A stretch of DNA of 64,000 nt from assembly GCA_037952775.1 (NCBI GenBank), contig JBANAY010000003.1, forward strand, positions 34,720,001-34,784,000, given 5' to 3'. Position 1 is the stretch's first letter; every line of letters begins with the position of its first letter. The notes beneath the pieces are model-generated. The model was not told where the DNA came from. It searched no databases and saw nothing but the letters and a program-made list of their open reading frames with translations. The position numbers and the translations under genes were made by a program. This stretch comes from Clonostachys chloroleuca (Eukaryota > Ascomycota > Sordariomycetes > Hypocreales > Bionectriaceae). Below, one piece after another: positions 1-11,720 of the stretch.

Positions 1-307
1 AATCTGCAGGCCACTGCATGTTGTTGCATAAAGAGTGGAGGATGATGTGCTCACCGTCATAGGATTCTGCTCCTTGGCTGAAGGGGAGGGCGGATCGAGC
101 TAGGAGAGCATCCAGGTTCGGCTGCACACCCTCTTCATTGTCGTTGTAGCGACTTCTAAGTAAACAGGCTGCCCCCATTCCGAGCGGCCATGGTCGCGGA
201 CCTGTCATTATTCTTGACAGCTCGCGTCCGTTGCCACTCCGTGAAGTTCCAGCTGCAGGTGATATGGCTGCCACCATCCTGGCCTGCACCAATTTGTCGG
301 AAGCCAT
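1..307 (-). CDS. Possible partial gene running off the left edge, unknown product
   Basis: On the minus strand an open frame of 102 codons runs from an ATG at 307 to the window edge without a stop. The protein has ordinary composition, with a segment resembling conserved fungal protein text (RPWPLGMGAACLLRSRYN at about residues 44-61), followed by ILHSLCNNMQWP near the edge. The frame stays open for about nine codons upstream of the ATG before a TGA, so the ATG may be internal to an exon that begins at a splice site. I do not recognise the family. Chance openness over 102 codons is unlikely but not excluded, and the rest of the gene lies outside the window. Confidence 0.35.
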   Translation of the reverse strand, partial: MASDKLVQARMVAAISPAAGTSRSGNGRELSRIMTGPRPWPLGMGAACLLRSRYNDNEEGVQPNLDALLARSALPFSQGAESYDGEHIILHSLCNNMQWPAD

Positions 308-3300
308 CGCTTTCACAGTAGGCCAATGTTTTGAGACCAAAGATCACTGACGGTAACAGGGCAGATAGGTTGGCTTGCAGATGGCGTCAGGAGAAGCTTA
401 TGGCACGAGAAGGAAAGAATTTATCAGAGCAGGACGGCCAGACGGGAGATTCCCCCTTACCTCGACCATCCGACGTGGTCATCAAATTTGTGAAGACCAG
501 GCGCACCTGTGAGTTCTCTCCCTCCGGTCAAACCTTCTTACACAGCCGCCCTAGGCTTCCTCACAACCGCGTTTGGAACATACGACAACACACGCTGGTA
601 AGCCTAAGACCCTGCTAGAACAACAAGACCGACCGGGAGTCAGGCAACGATTCATTGTTCTGAGATGGCGATAGGTATGGTAGTGACACATGAGATACCG
701 TATGCTAATCGCAGCCTATGAAGTTTCGGCTGATTATTCATAGAATCTCTATAGCTTCATAATCTGCTTACGAGGTATTCATTGTAGTGAAAATGGTGTA
801 CACTATGGGTGGGTTTCTACTGCGAATTTAGAACGATATTTGCCTTTTTTGTTGTTATGCCTCTCAAACACCTCCAACTTTCTTGAGATTCTGCCTCGGG
901 GATCTGTAGTCCTAGGCTGTGCCAATGCCAGATTACCTAGCATGTCGAAGTGACATGTGTTAGACCTGGAGTGTGGACCTGACGGTCAATGGCAGCGGTA
1001 GCTTGGGAGGGAGACATCATAATAGAATTATTTCAGAGGTGATATACCATAAATCCATTTTGGCCTGCTTAAGCAAGCGCAGACAGCTGCATGAATTTGC
1101 TTTTATGATCAACATGGTGGCGTGGGTGAGAAGTGTCTGGGACGGTCGATGACTTCCAATTCTGATGGTTTGAATAGATAAGTCGGTAAATTCGATAGTT
1201 TCAAGCATACAATATGTCCAGTTCACTGTTTGCGGTTATCTTGGGCAGCGTTATCCCGGTCAACCCGTGCATGAGGGCAGCATATCCTTGACACTCAAGC
1301 CGCGTGATCATGACAGCAAGCACAGAATTTCCCTTGCGCCTCCTTCACCGCCATGAGCAACAAAGGGTCTTAAATGGTGACATTGACCTAGTAGGCAGAG
1401 CCCCTCGGAGATCGGGATCTCATCTGACCGGAAGTACTTGAATATTATTGGTGATAAGAGCAACTAACTCACACCTGCAATGTTCCCCGAGGGTGGCGAG
1501 GAGATGGGGCGGGCACACATGTCTCTCCTCTTGCGCCCCTTCTTTTCCCATAGACAATAAAGCCCCGCACCATGACGAGAGCCGGTGAGGGCAAGTGGAA
1601 AAAGGAGATAAAATTAGACCAAGAATGCCTCCTTGCTCTGAGTTGCCCGGCACTAAGGTTTTGAGAAATAACGACAGCCCCGAAGGAGTCGGCATTCACG
1701 TTATCATCTACTGCAAAAGGACGCAGTAGGCATTCTGTAGCCGGTATTTCAAGCTCTCTGAGAGTGGCTTCTTCATCACATCGTATAATACATGGCCGGC
1801 TGAAGGATGACTGTCGTGGTACCCCAGGTGCAGATGTTAGCGCCCAGCCACCAACAAGCTCTCCACGCGCCCCTCCCCTCCTCTGGATTACACAACGGAT
1901 CTAACGCCGTTGTTCTTGGGGTCTCTATCTGCAGTCAAGGATGATTTACATAATAATGTACTGAAGTTTCCTTCCAAAAGCGTGTTCTATATTACTTAGT
2001 GCACAACTAGCACCTCACGGGGCGGCGCAGATGCCACCTCTCTAAATCTGCCTACCTAGTCTGTAGACGCCTAGAATAACCACAAACAAGTATGACTACG
2101 CACCTAACCCAGAACCTTAAAGTTCCCTTTCAGCCGGTGATGAGATGATTCCGTAGACTTGGCAGACGGCGCCATAATCTACCAAAGGGGGGCTCTATGA
2201 AGACATATGCAAGCCACACTGAGCAATCACATGGCATGGTGGCGGACAATTCAGATGGGTTTAATGCAAGTGAATTGCACAATTAAAAGAAACATTCGGG
2301 CCGACAGGCAGAGAGTGTTCGGGCGCATGCAACTGGAGGCTTGGTAGTCACCCCCTGACGGCCAGCACCAACAAGGCTCCTGCATCTCTAGACCCGACCT
2401 ACCGAATCAAATCGCTTGTTCGGTAAACGGAGGGTAGTACCAGGAAGCTGCTAGTGATCCCACGGATCAGGCAGTGTTGGGCATCAACTAGTTCGAAAAC
2501 TCCCCCTTAAAGTCCCAGCAAAAGACCCTTTAGAAAACAACGTCAGCATGCCTGGCTTCCTCGGTTTGCACACTTGCGTCCGTCGAGTAACTGGAGGAAT
2601 TGGAGTGCTCGAAAGGTAATGCTTTATTCAGACTGCCCGGAGCAATACCCACTGTCTGTTCTTCTAGCTAGGGTGCGGAGGCCTTTGATCAGGCCCATCG
2701 CGACTCCTTTGATCAACACCCTCCATCGACCAATTCCTAATAGGCCCCACTATCATGAGCTGACCTTGAGCGAAGGTATTCTCATAGTATTACCATTACA
2801 TCTATGACGCGAGACGTTTCGAAGATGTCAAGCAGAGCTAGTCCCGACCCCAAACTTCCCAGCCAGAATAAGCACCAAAGTATCTTCTCCTCCATTCGTA
2901 TCTCAGAACTCCTTTCAGTCGTTCCATTCCCATAACCGAGCTCTTCCATTAACCGCGACAAACAATTGACGACCATCCACATGCAGAATTTCACAATTAC
3001 ATAACCACAAAGGGCGCCGGCACGATGCCACGTCCTTCAACACAACTAGTCCCATCGAGCTTCATGTCGACTACCGTGCGAATAAATGCTTCGCCGACGT
3101 ACGGCCTTGAAAAGATACACGAACCACGATCGACCAGAACCAACGTCCTGATAGAACATAGGCTGACAAGATACGGGTGCAATATGTCCATATTGGTGGT
3201 GCCCAATTATTGAAGCAGCACTCGGCTCCGCCTCTCACTTTACCGGTCCGTTGGAATAAAGGCAAGACGCAAGGATATCCCCCAGCAAGACCCGTTGTTA

Positions 3301-4563
3301 GCCGGTGATCCATCCACGACGACAAGGGTCATCGCTGGCTCTGCATCATGGAAAATTCATTGACACCGGGTCATCTCTGAGCTGTAGAACAAGTTCGCAA
3401 CCTTGGCGCTTGCCCCTGCGAAGTGTCTTAGCTGTTGGTGCGCCTCCCAGTCACTACCCGCGATAAGAACGCCGCTCGTTAGCCGCCTATGCATTCCCAA
3501 CATTGCCTTGCCAGGTCAGTGCTGGAAGCGAGGTTAGCATAAGGGTTTCCTCTCATATCGCCCAGTAGCTGTCGAAACAACGCCTATCACCACAACTAAC
3601 CTCATCTTCCAAGCCAGCATAGAGTGAAGATAAACCCTATTGTAACTACGAATTCTGACTAAGGAGACTCGACGCAGGCCCCAATAAGAGCCATCGTTCC
3701 CTATCGACATAAGGTATACCCATACTAGTAGCAACCTCATTCGTTCGTAGGCACACGTAGGCTTGAAACGACTCGTGGACTAGTTATCACATCCACCACA
3801 ATTCCACCATCCAATCCATTTGGCCTAAACGAGCCACTATCTTTGAATGGCAAGTGCAGTCATTAGAAACAACAACCAAACATGCCATTACAGCCAATCT
3901 ATTTCCTGCTGTATACGTGGCTAGTGACTATGAATGGACGGAAGATATAGCGATGAAATATATGATTAAGCGGGTGTTTGAAGGACAACATTGCAGCCCA
4001 AACTGTTACCAAGAGCTATATCTAACAACTACAACTTGAAGTGGCAACCCAAGACCTAATTGCCTTGAAGAAGCTGCTCTCAGAGGGACCAGCTTACCCC
4101 AGGAGCAGAAGATTTGCAAATTCTTAGTTCGCTCTAACTCAAGGATACCTAGTTTAAATTTGAAGAATCGGAGTCAATCTGGAACGAGTTGCATCTTCAT
4201 TCCAGTGTTTATTACAAACGTGGTAGGGATTTATTCCAGCCAAACAAAGAGATCTTACTAAACCCAACAAAATCAGACGATGCTGAGTCAGGGCAGTCAC
4301 TAGCTTCCAGTATTGAATATGCCTAGCCTAGCCAGACGCATCTTTATGCAGTCTGGAACAACAAAGGTCGATTATTGGTCAGCTGATTGGGCAGGCGTTT
4401 TCAGCTCGTCCCGCCCATGCCACATGATAATCTGGACACAACACGCGCTCCTCACTCAGGTACAACGGATCAAAGTCCAGGGTCGTGAGCACGTGGAGTT
4501 GTCGAAGGCCTCATGAGTTGCAATTAGCGGCAACGGCGAAGGAAAGACCTACCACCACCGGCG
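308..4563. other. Intergenic stretch, no supported gene
   Basis: About 4.2 kb in which all open frames are short (under 100 codons), overlap one another on both strands and show no recognisable motif. I saw no tRNA, terminal inverted repeats or long tandem repeat. Confidence 0.6.
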
Positions 4564-7509
4564 ATGGCAGGCTTCAGCCAACTGGCTGGGCTGCCGGAGA
4601 TCGTGCGGGACTCTCAGCTCCCCGCAACGTTCCGCTGGGAGGGCCAGCAGCAGTTCACAATCCACACTCAAGGCGCAAGTCGGCGCGCCAAACAGAGCCA
4701 GGAAGTCTGGGCGCACATGGGCACATTGGGTCAGGGGGGTTCGGATCGGTCGAGCTGCAGGCCAAGCAGTCCAAGCGGACTGGGCAGACGAAGGAGCTCC
4801 GGGCGGTCAAGTCTATCCGGATCCCAGAGGATGAGCTTAATGAAAACCGCGAGTTTTATGTGCGAGAGCTTGAAGCCATCGTCAAGTTTTCGCAAGCACG
4901 GGTAAGTGCTGCCTTCTCGTTGGCCAATCCTGATCTGCAGACGCTGATGGTGAGTTCTAAAGTATGGGGAGCTCTTTGTCAAATCATATGGATGGTTTGC
5001 GTCCCAAAGTGTCCTCCACATCGCCATGGAGTACTGCGAATTGGGGGATCTGCAGAGGTACCTGTTCAAGAAGTGCCAGGATAGACGATTGCCTGAGAAC
5101 CAGGCTCACGACATTGCTTCCCAGGTGCTCGACGCCTTGACGAGGATGCACGAAGAGAAGTTTGCACATCGCGACCTCAAGCCAGCGGTATAAAACCGGC
5201 TTCTTCTTTTCTTTTATCTGTTCCAAGCTAATACGTTTCTATGGTAGAACATTCTGATTAAAAGCCATCCGCCCACCCATCCGTGGGTGGTGAAAGTAGC
5301 AGACTTCGGCATCAGCAGACGAGATCAAGGCACAACAATGAATCCAACAACCAGTGTGAGAGGTACCGGATCGTTCATGCCACCAGAGCTGCTCGGTTTC
5401 AGTGGTGAAAACTCTAGGGCTGTCGACCTTTATGCAGTTGACATGTGGTGTTACGGAGAAACCTTGTTTAGGATGCTGACGGGTGGCGGTACATTTGAGA
5501 AGCCAGCAGACTTGTACGGGTATTATTTTGGCCATGTGAAGTTCCCAAGAGCTGTTCTTGAGGAGATCCAACTGAGTACTGCGGTGATTGACTTCCTACA
5601 GTCTCTGCTCACCTGCGACCCAGCACAACGTCTTACATCACAAACGGCGTTAGATCATTCATGGATGGAAACGGATTTCCACGGTTCAGATGCATCATCT
5701 CGCAGAACATCCCGTCACTTATCTTCAACCAAGCCATTAGACGGTATCGACCCTTCCACATTGGAAAATACCATAGTGCAGATGTCTCAGACAGAAAACA
5801 CAGATGCCTCGGCCTCCTGGACAGAAAACTTCTCGCAAATGCATCTCGACGATTATCATCAGACCACACCATTGCAACAACAGACGGTATCTCACTCACA
5901 AAACCATCCTGCTACATACTCTTCCAAAGTGTCAGCCGGCACGAAACATACTCCAGATACCAATGCCAAAGAGAACGGTCCAGGCTTGCCGACCTTGAAC
6001 ATGTCTTCTAGGAACAGCGGGACATCGACCCAAGGTGATCTTCTAGAAGACACTGCAGCTTCTTTATCTTGGACCTCCGCCTTCCCAATGAGTCAAACAT
6101 TTGAAAGAAAAGGACCTATAACTGGCACGGACACACCCCAAATTCAATCTGCGCAACCAATTTTCACACCCTCCGTAAATTCTCCCAGTCAAAACGCTCA
6201 GATCAGCCCCGCCCATGAAGACGAATCAGAAGCTACGTTGGTCCCGAACCCGAACTCGCAAACCAGGCTCGAGGCAAGTGGCCTTGCAGCATTTGACGAA
6301 GACCTTTATCCTTGGACTCAAAAGTCGGCCCCCATCTCCCACAGAGAAGACTCGGGGTTGGCAGGCATCCCTCAGAATCCACCAAATTCAGATGGTACTA
6401 TGCAGGGAAAGCAAGCCGAAACCGCTGCACAGCGCCATGACGCCGTTGATTTTCAAATATACACCGGCGAAGAACTTGAAGCTCAGATGGACACATTTCG
6501 TAAGAGTAAAGATTTCACCTCCGCAAAGAGCCACTTTACGAATTACTGGGAAAGTACAAAGGCGACCCTGGGCGAAGAGCATCCAATATCAATTCGTGCT
6601 TTAGAATATCTTATATTGGCAGTGCTCAATCTAAGCGAATACAACACAGCGGAGTACTTGTGCAGAAGAATGGTCACTATTTTGATGAAGACACAAGGAT
6701 CAGACCACATGTCCACGATTTCTTGCAAAAACCACCTCGCATTTTACCTCAGACAGCTTTACCGATTCGATGAAGCCATATCCCTGCTACGGGACGTTAT
6801 CAGCTCCTGCAAACGCAACGGAGATCATTCCTTGCTCTACAAAGCCTGGTACCATGTGGTCTTGATTTACCTAGACAAGGGCGACGCCACACAAGCTGAA
6901 TCGACATTCCAAGAGTATATTAAGGCAAAGGGAAACGTTCTAGGCCATACACACGAGCAGATCATTGACGATACTTATATGTTCGCCATCGCCTTGAGCC
7001 GCACATACGCTTATCATGGAGAAGCTTCCAGAGCAGCGCAACGATTCTTCAAACTTACGGACTCTTTGTCGCAAAGCGGTGAGCCTCTTTCGCGGAAGAG
7101 ACGATCCCAAAAAGAGGAGTTGAGGCTGCTGTTGACGAATCCCCAAGGCACGTCTGGCAATAAGAACAGTCGACACCAGCCATCTTCGACTCATGGAGGT
7201 GCGACGTCCCACCACAATACTTCTCCCATACGTCTCAAACCGTCACCGTCTTATTATCCAGACAAGCCTATGCCGGGCACTAATGAACCCATACGTCTGC
7301 AACCGTCTCCTGCTTACGGGCCACCATCTCCTTCTTATTACGAAGAGACGAATAATTTTGGCAATTACCCCAGTCCTACATTTCTCGGCCCTGGCGGTGT
7401 TGTTGAAAGCGTCGGCGATGAAACTTACGATCTATGGAGGCAGTCAAACGCCACCCAGCCCAAAGAGAAGAAGAAGAGATTGAGCAAACTAAGGGATCTT
7501 TTCTCGTGA
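4564..7509 (+). pseudogene. Ser/Thr protein kinase with C-terminal TPR-like region, frame broken in the glycine loop
   Basis: Exons 4564-4901, 4963-5187 and 5248-7509 (introns 61 and 60 nt, phase 0) encode a eukaryotic protein kinase followed by a long Ser/Thr/Gln-rich linker and a helical TPR-like region. Visible kinase motifs are the glycine loop GGFGSV, the lysine in LRAVKSI, HRDLKPAN split by intron 2, DFG, and PPE in place of APE. The TPR-like part (encoded about 6450-7090) has regularly spaced helices of the kind in kinesin-light-chain-like repeats. Start and glycine loop are in different frames. The N-terminal frame reads VRDS...TF...VWAHMGTLGQGG up to a run of six G at 4734-4739, and the kinase continues one frame over at FGSVELQ. 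Exon 1 is 338 nt, one base short of a multiple of three, so one lost base explains everything. The pre-kinase VRDS-x5-TF segment matches the related kinase at 11721-14789, confirming which N-terminal frame is right. A sequencing error in the G run is the alternative; then this is an intact gene. Confidence 0.75.
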
Positions 7510-8624
7510 TGAAATAATCTATGTGTTTGAAATTATAGTAGCTTATTCTACGCCTAACATTCACAAACGCCTAACATTCACATCTATATTGCATTGAATT
7601 ACATGGTTGATTATGACAGCTCTTCACCTGCATGACGTGTATACCTGGTAAATGTATTTCATGAATGTACAGTAAGATAATATGAGCCGGTATAGCCTTG
7701 AACAGAGGGCACCTTAATGTTCATAGTAACTCCTCGAGTAATCAAATTGTATGGGGGATAGGATTCCTGATACCCGTGTGATGATATGTCGTACTCATCT
7801 TCTGTCTCAATTACCAGAAACCGGCTCGCCCTGCCCGGCTCATCCAGTAACCCAACTTTACTATTGCCAACATAGCTCATCGTCATATCGCCTAAAGCAT
7901 TCAATCAGCTCTCCGGCACAAGCAGTTCAGGGCTTTCGTCCAGGGGGTGTGGACCCCTTTTCCCAGCCAATGGAGCAATGAGATTGATGAGCGATAAAAA
8001 ATTTCCATCCAATAAATCAGAGATAGTTCGCGCTGGGCATTAACCTACATTGGTTAGTGATCTTGTGAGGGTTAATCATTGGTGAACGAAGCCAAGAATT
8101 TGCTCAATTGAATCTCGATTGCCTTCGATTTTTTCTCTCCTTCAACCTAAAATCACTCTGGTGCTGCCAATCCATCGCGATTGATTTCCATCGGAAGACG
8201 ATTCCCAGAATCAGATACTTGAAAGGTTTGCTACTCGCAACGACTTTGAGTGACCGGCGATGCTAATAAATACCGTGTCTCACCAGAGCCCACAGCTGAC
8301 AGCAGTATGGCGCTTCCTCTCTCCGGAGTCAATGTTCCAGAGGCCATTGGCCATCTGCTATTATCCAAGCCATGATCGATTTTAATCATCCAGGTACTTA
8401 GACTTGCATGAGCCGGTGCCCGGTCCTGCTCGCCTCTCTCTTGTTCGTGTCTGGGTTCAGCGATCGATTTCGCTGGCCATCTGGCCTGACGAGGAGTGGC
8501 GACGGGAGCGTGGCTGAGATCATACGGCAATGAACTTGATCTGGATAATACCAGCGAAAGGATCATGCTCCTCCCCTATTCCCCTTCAGCTTTGAGTGGA
8601 AGCCCTAACTTGTGCAGGTTAAAG
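7510..8624. other. Intergenic; short direct repeat and a weak coding-like patch
   Basis: Just after the kinase stop, a 13-bp unit CGCCTAACATTCA occurs at 7551-7563 and again at 7568-7580. On the minus strand 7659-7904 could encode 81 residues with no recognisable family and no convincing continuation. I do not call it a gene. Confidence 0.4.
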
Positions 8625-10349
8625 ATGACATCAAACCCATCTTCCCATGCACCAATTGGAGCGGCTCCTGCGGCCACTACCTCCATCGGTGCGTACGAGA
8701 AGACGGCCCAGGGTGATCACGAGGCGCTTCCGCATACTTCAACTGTCGTCGATGGCCAGGATGAAGCGATCGCCATGGTCGGGGAGCAGACGCGCGCTGT
8801 TGATCCAGTAGTTGCGGCACGAGCCGTGCGAAAAATCGACCTCTTCCTCATCCCCAGTATGATCCTTGGATGTACGTAGCTTCTATCCCGTGCTGTCGGC
8901 GTACACTTGCTAACTTCCACCCTCCAGACGGCCTTGTGTACTATGATAAGGCTATCCTTGGATCTGCCGTCCTCTTTGGCATGACCACAGACCTCAGCCT
9001 CACCGTTGTTGACTCTTCCACCACCCCGCCAACTGTGGACACTCGTCGTCTTAGCTGGGCCACCTCTCTCTTCTACTTTGGAATGCTAGCAGGTCTCTAC
9101 CCGATGACATTTGCTCTCCAACGCTTCAACATCGGTCGCGTTCTCGGCGGTGTTGTCATTCTCTGGTCTGGTATCTGTATGCTCACTGCCGCTGTCACCT
9201 CGCACCAAGGCCTCTACGTCCAGAGGTTCTTCCTCGGTTTCGTCGAGAGTATCATCCCGACCGGGTTCATGTGCATTGTCTCTGGTTACTACACCCAGTC
9301 AGAGCAGTCACTCCGCCAGAGCTGGTGGTTCTCCTCCACCGGCCTGTTCACCATTATCGGCGGAGGGCTCAACTACGGCTTCGCACAAATCAAAGGGGGT
9401 GGACTACACAGCTGGCAGTACATCTACCTCATGGCCGGCGCTGTGACTTTCCTCTTTGGTCTGCTGTGCTTCGTCATTCCCAACTCACCCGTGTCCGCCT
9501 GGTTCCTCACCAATGATGAAAAGTTTGCCGCGGTGGAGAGGCTTCGGTACGGACAGACTGGTGTTCGATGCACCACGTTCAAAAAGTCACAGCTGAAGGA
9601 GGCCATTCTCGACGTCAAGATCTGGCTTGTAGCACTGATGATGGCTTCGGCATATACGGTGAATGGTGCGGTGAGCGGGTTTGGACCTCTGATTGTTTCC
9701 ACATTCGGCTGGTCAACACTCGATTCAATCCTCTTCCAGTTTCCCCTGGGTGGCCTATGCTTCATCGTCATTCTTCTCACTGGCTACCTTGGATCCAAGT
9801 TCAACAACATCCGTATCTTCATGCTAGTCTTCACGTGCCTCCCAGTAATTGCTGGTTGTGCAATCATCTGGAAGAGCGAGTGGTCCTACCACGCAGCTGC
9901 TCCCGTGGTTGGCTACTCCATCACCGGTTTCTTCGGCGGCACTGTAAGCCTGATCATCACTGTTGGCATGTCCAATGTGGCAGGACACACCAAGAAGAGT
10001 TTCATGGCAGCGACCATCTTTGTTGCCTACTGTGTGGGCAATATCGTTGGTCCCCAGCTTATTTGGAGCGAGACCAAGAAGGACCATTATCCTGCTTTGT
10101 GGACGGGTTTAATCATCTGGTGAGTAGCTCTGGTCCATACCAGCTCTGAAGCGGGTAACAATCCGTATGCTAACCGAGTTCACTTTAAGCTATGTCATTT
10201 GCATTCTCGCATCTCTGACCCTCTACGCTGTTCTGCGCAACGAGAACAGGAAACGGGATCAGATACCTGTGGATGAGACTGAACGGGCCAAGTTGGCATT
10301 CCAAGATCTAACAGACAAGGAGAACCCGTATTTCCGTTATGTCTACTAA
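8625..10349 (+). CDS. MFS permease of the anion:cation symporter (Dal5/Tna1-like) type
   Basis: Exons 8625-8871, 8928-10119 and 10190-10349 (introns 56 and 70 nt) join in frame to give 532 residues. The N-terminus is hydrophilic. It is followed by the family-typical opening KIDLFLIPSMILGYGLVYYDK and about twelve hydrophobic segments, with a charged loop in the middle (residues about 275-300). The pattern fits fungal allantoate/nicotinate/vitamin permeases of the ACS family, which take up small organic anions across the plasma membrane. The substrate cannot be read from sequence. The ATG at 8625 was preferred over an in-frame ATG at 8496 because the extra residues have no family character. Branch site GCTAAC precedes both 3' splice sites. 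It lies between the two kinases but shares no evident regulation with them. Confidence 0.85.
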
Positions 10350-10936
10350 ATCAGATGTCGTAATCTATGAGGGATGTGGCGGGCTGTGGCGATTTGACCT
10401 GCCTACCCTCTTCCTACCGCGTTCCAGTGTTGGGAGGTTGTACGGATGGCAAACCTTTAGATCAGCGACTGATCATTACTCGCCTGTGGAAGTCGAAGAT
10501 TCATTGTTAAGAGATACTACAATCCGTTAATTAAAATAGCTGTAGCAAAACACAGAGCAACTGCCTGCTAAACAGTTGTAAAGTTGAAATATACAGACTG
10601 TATTCTCAGAAATTTTATATAATTCCCTTGCAGAAAGCACTTTACCTCGACAACGACTCTCCTATCATCCTCTGTCTGCAGACAGTCTTATTATTCGTAA
10701 AGCGGATATGCGATGCCTCGGGTTTGGCCCCACGGACTCGCGGATATGCCGCTGAGGCTTTTCCGCCAAGGCGATATCGGAGTCTCACGATGACGAGATG
10801 TACACGAAGTAAGCGCCATTAGTCCACAAAAATAAACAACTATCAGATTACTTCCAATCATTCTTTCTAGTCGGTGAACGTATGTTGATTGGCTGTGTGC
10901 TAGCAAAAAGCACGTTTCATCCAAAAGGAAGCGACC
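10350..10936. other. Intergenic, nothing seen
   Basis: AT-rich spacer between the permease stop and the small gene that follows; no motif recognised. Confidence 0.5.
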
Positions 10937-11412
10937 ATGGCAGCAAGCTTGAGATCATTCAGACTGCTTACAGTCAACACCACACCGGAGCGCGCCAAGC
11001 GTGTAGTTGGTCGACTCACCGAGACTCTGAAAGACAGATACAGTATCACCCATGTGGATAATTGCCAGAGTGAGATATTGCTCCTATTCTATCGAAGGGC
11101 CAGCCAAAGTGGACTTACGAACGATCCAGAGATTGATGAAGTAACTTCCAAAGTCGAGCTTCACAAACCTGACGTTCTGGTAAGAGCGTAACATCTCATA
11201 ATCTGCGGATAAATTTTGTCTAATATGGTTACCTTTAGTTTTCAGCATCTATGTGGACGCCAGAAGAACATCAGCAGATTCATTCCCTAGCGCGCGCTGC
11301 TCTGCCGAATATCAAACTTCTTGCGATTCCCACCGGCCTCCATGTTGACAAAGGTCCGGATGGAATTGTTGAGTTTCTCAAAGAGCAGGCCCCAAAAGTT
11401 CTAGAAGCATGA
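10937..11412 (+). CDS. Small uncharacterised protein (138 aa)
   Basis: Exons 10937-11179 and 11239-11412 with a 59-nt phase-0 intron (GTAAGA...TTTAG). The product opens with a beta-strand-like segment (SFRLLTVNTTPERAKRVVGR) and ends LLAIPTGLHVDKGPDGIVEFL. It has no signal peptide or membrane segment, so it is probably a soluble cytosolic protein. The C-terminal text suggests an alpha/beta fold, but I do not recognise a family and propose no function. It converges on the ENTH-PAH-kinase gene, with about 300 bp between the stop codons. Confidence 0.6.
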
Positions 11413-11720
11413 TCTTGATACGACTCCGAATGAATAAGTGGCACGGGAATTTTAGAAAGGCTTATCATGAATGACTGTGAACACAGCTGAGAATAAAGCA
11501 TAGATATGTATACATTTGACAAATACAATTACCCAGATATAAACTGCACGTCTCGTAAATTCTATTTTTCCAACGTAGTCGGCCAAGTGTTGCTTGGTAC
11601 AGAGTCGACATCTTCAGAAAGAGGTGTTGGCCAATGGTTCCTTGGGACAGGGTTTATATTATCAGATAAAGGACTTGACCAAGGGCTACTATAACCAATT
11701 AGTTAGGTTCAAATTGAAAT

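Noticed and set aside
4485..5084. Kinase gene starting in the frame that holds the glycine loop (199-codon frame from 4485)
   Set aside because: Its N-terminal text has no similarity to the paralogous kinase, whereas the other frame (ATG 4564) does. It also reads through the real intron at 4902.
7659..7904. 81-codon minus-strand frame
   Set aside because: The composition is plausible, but there is no family, no upstream exon and no promoter. Not enough to call a gene.
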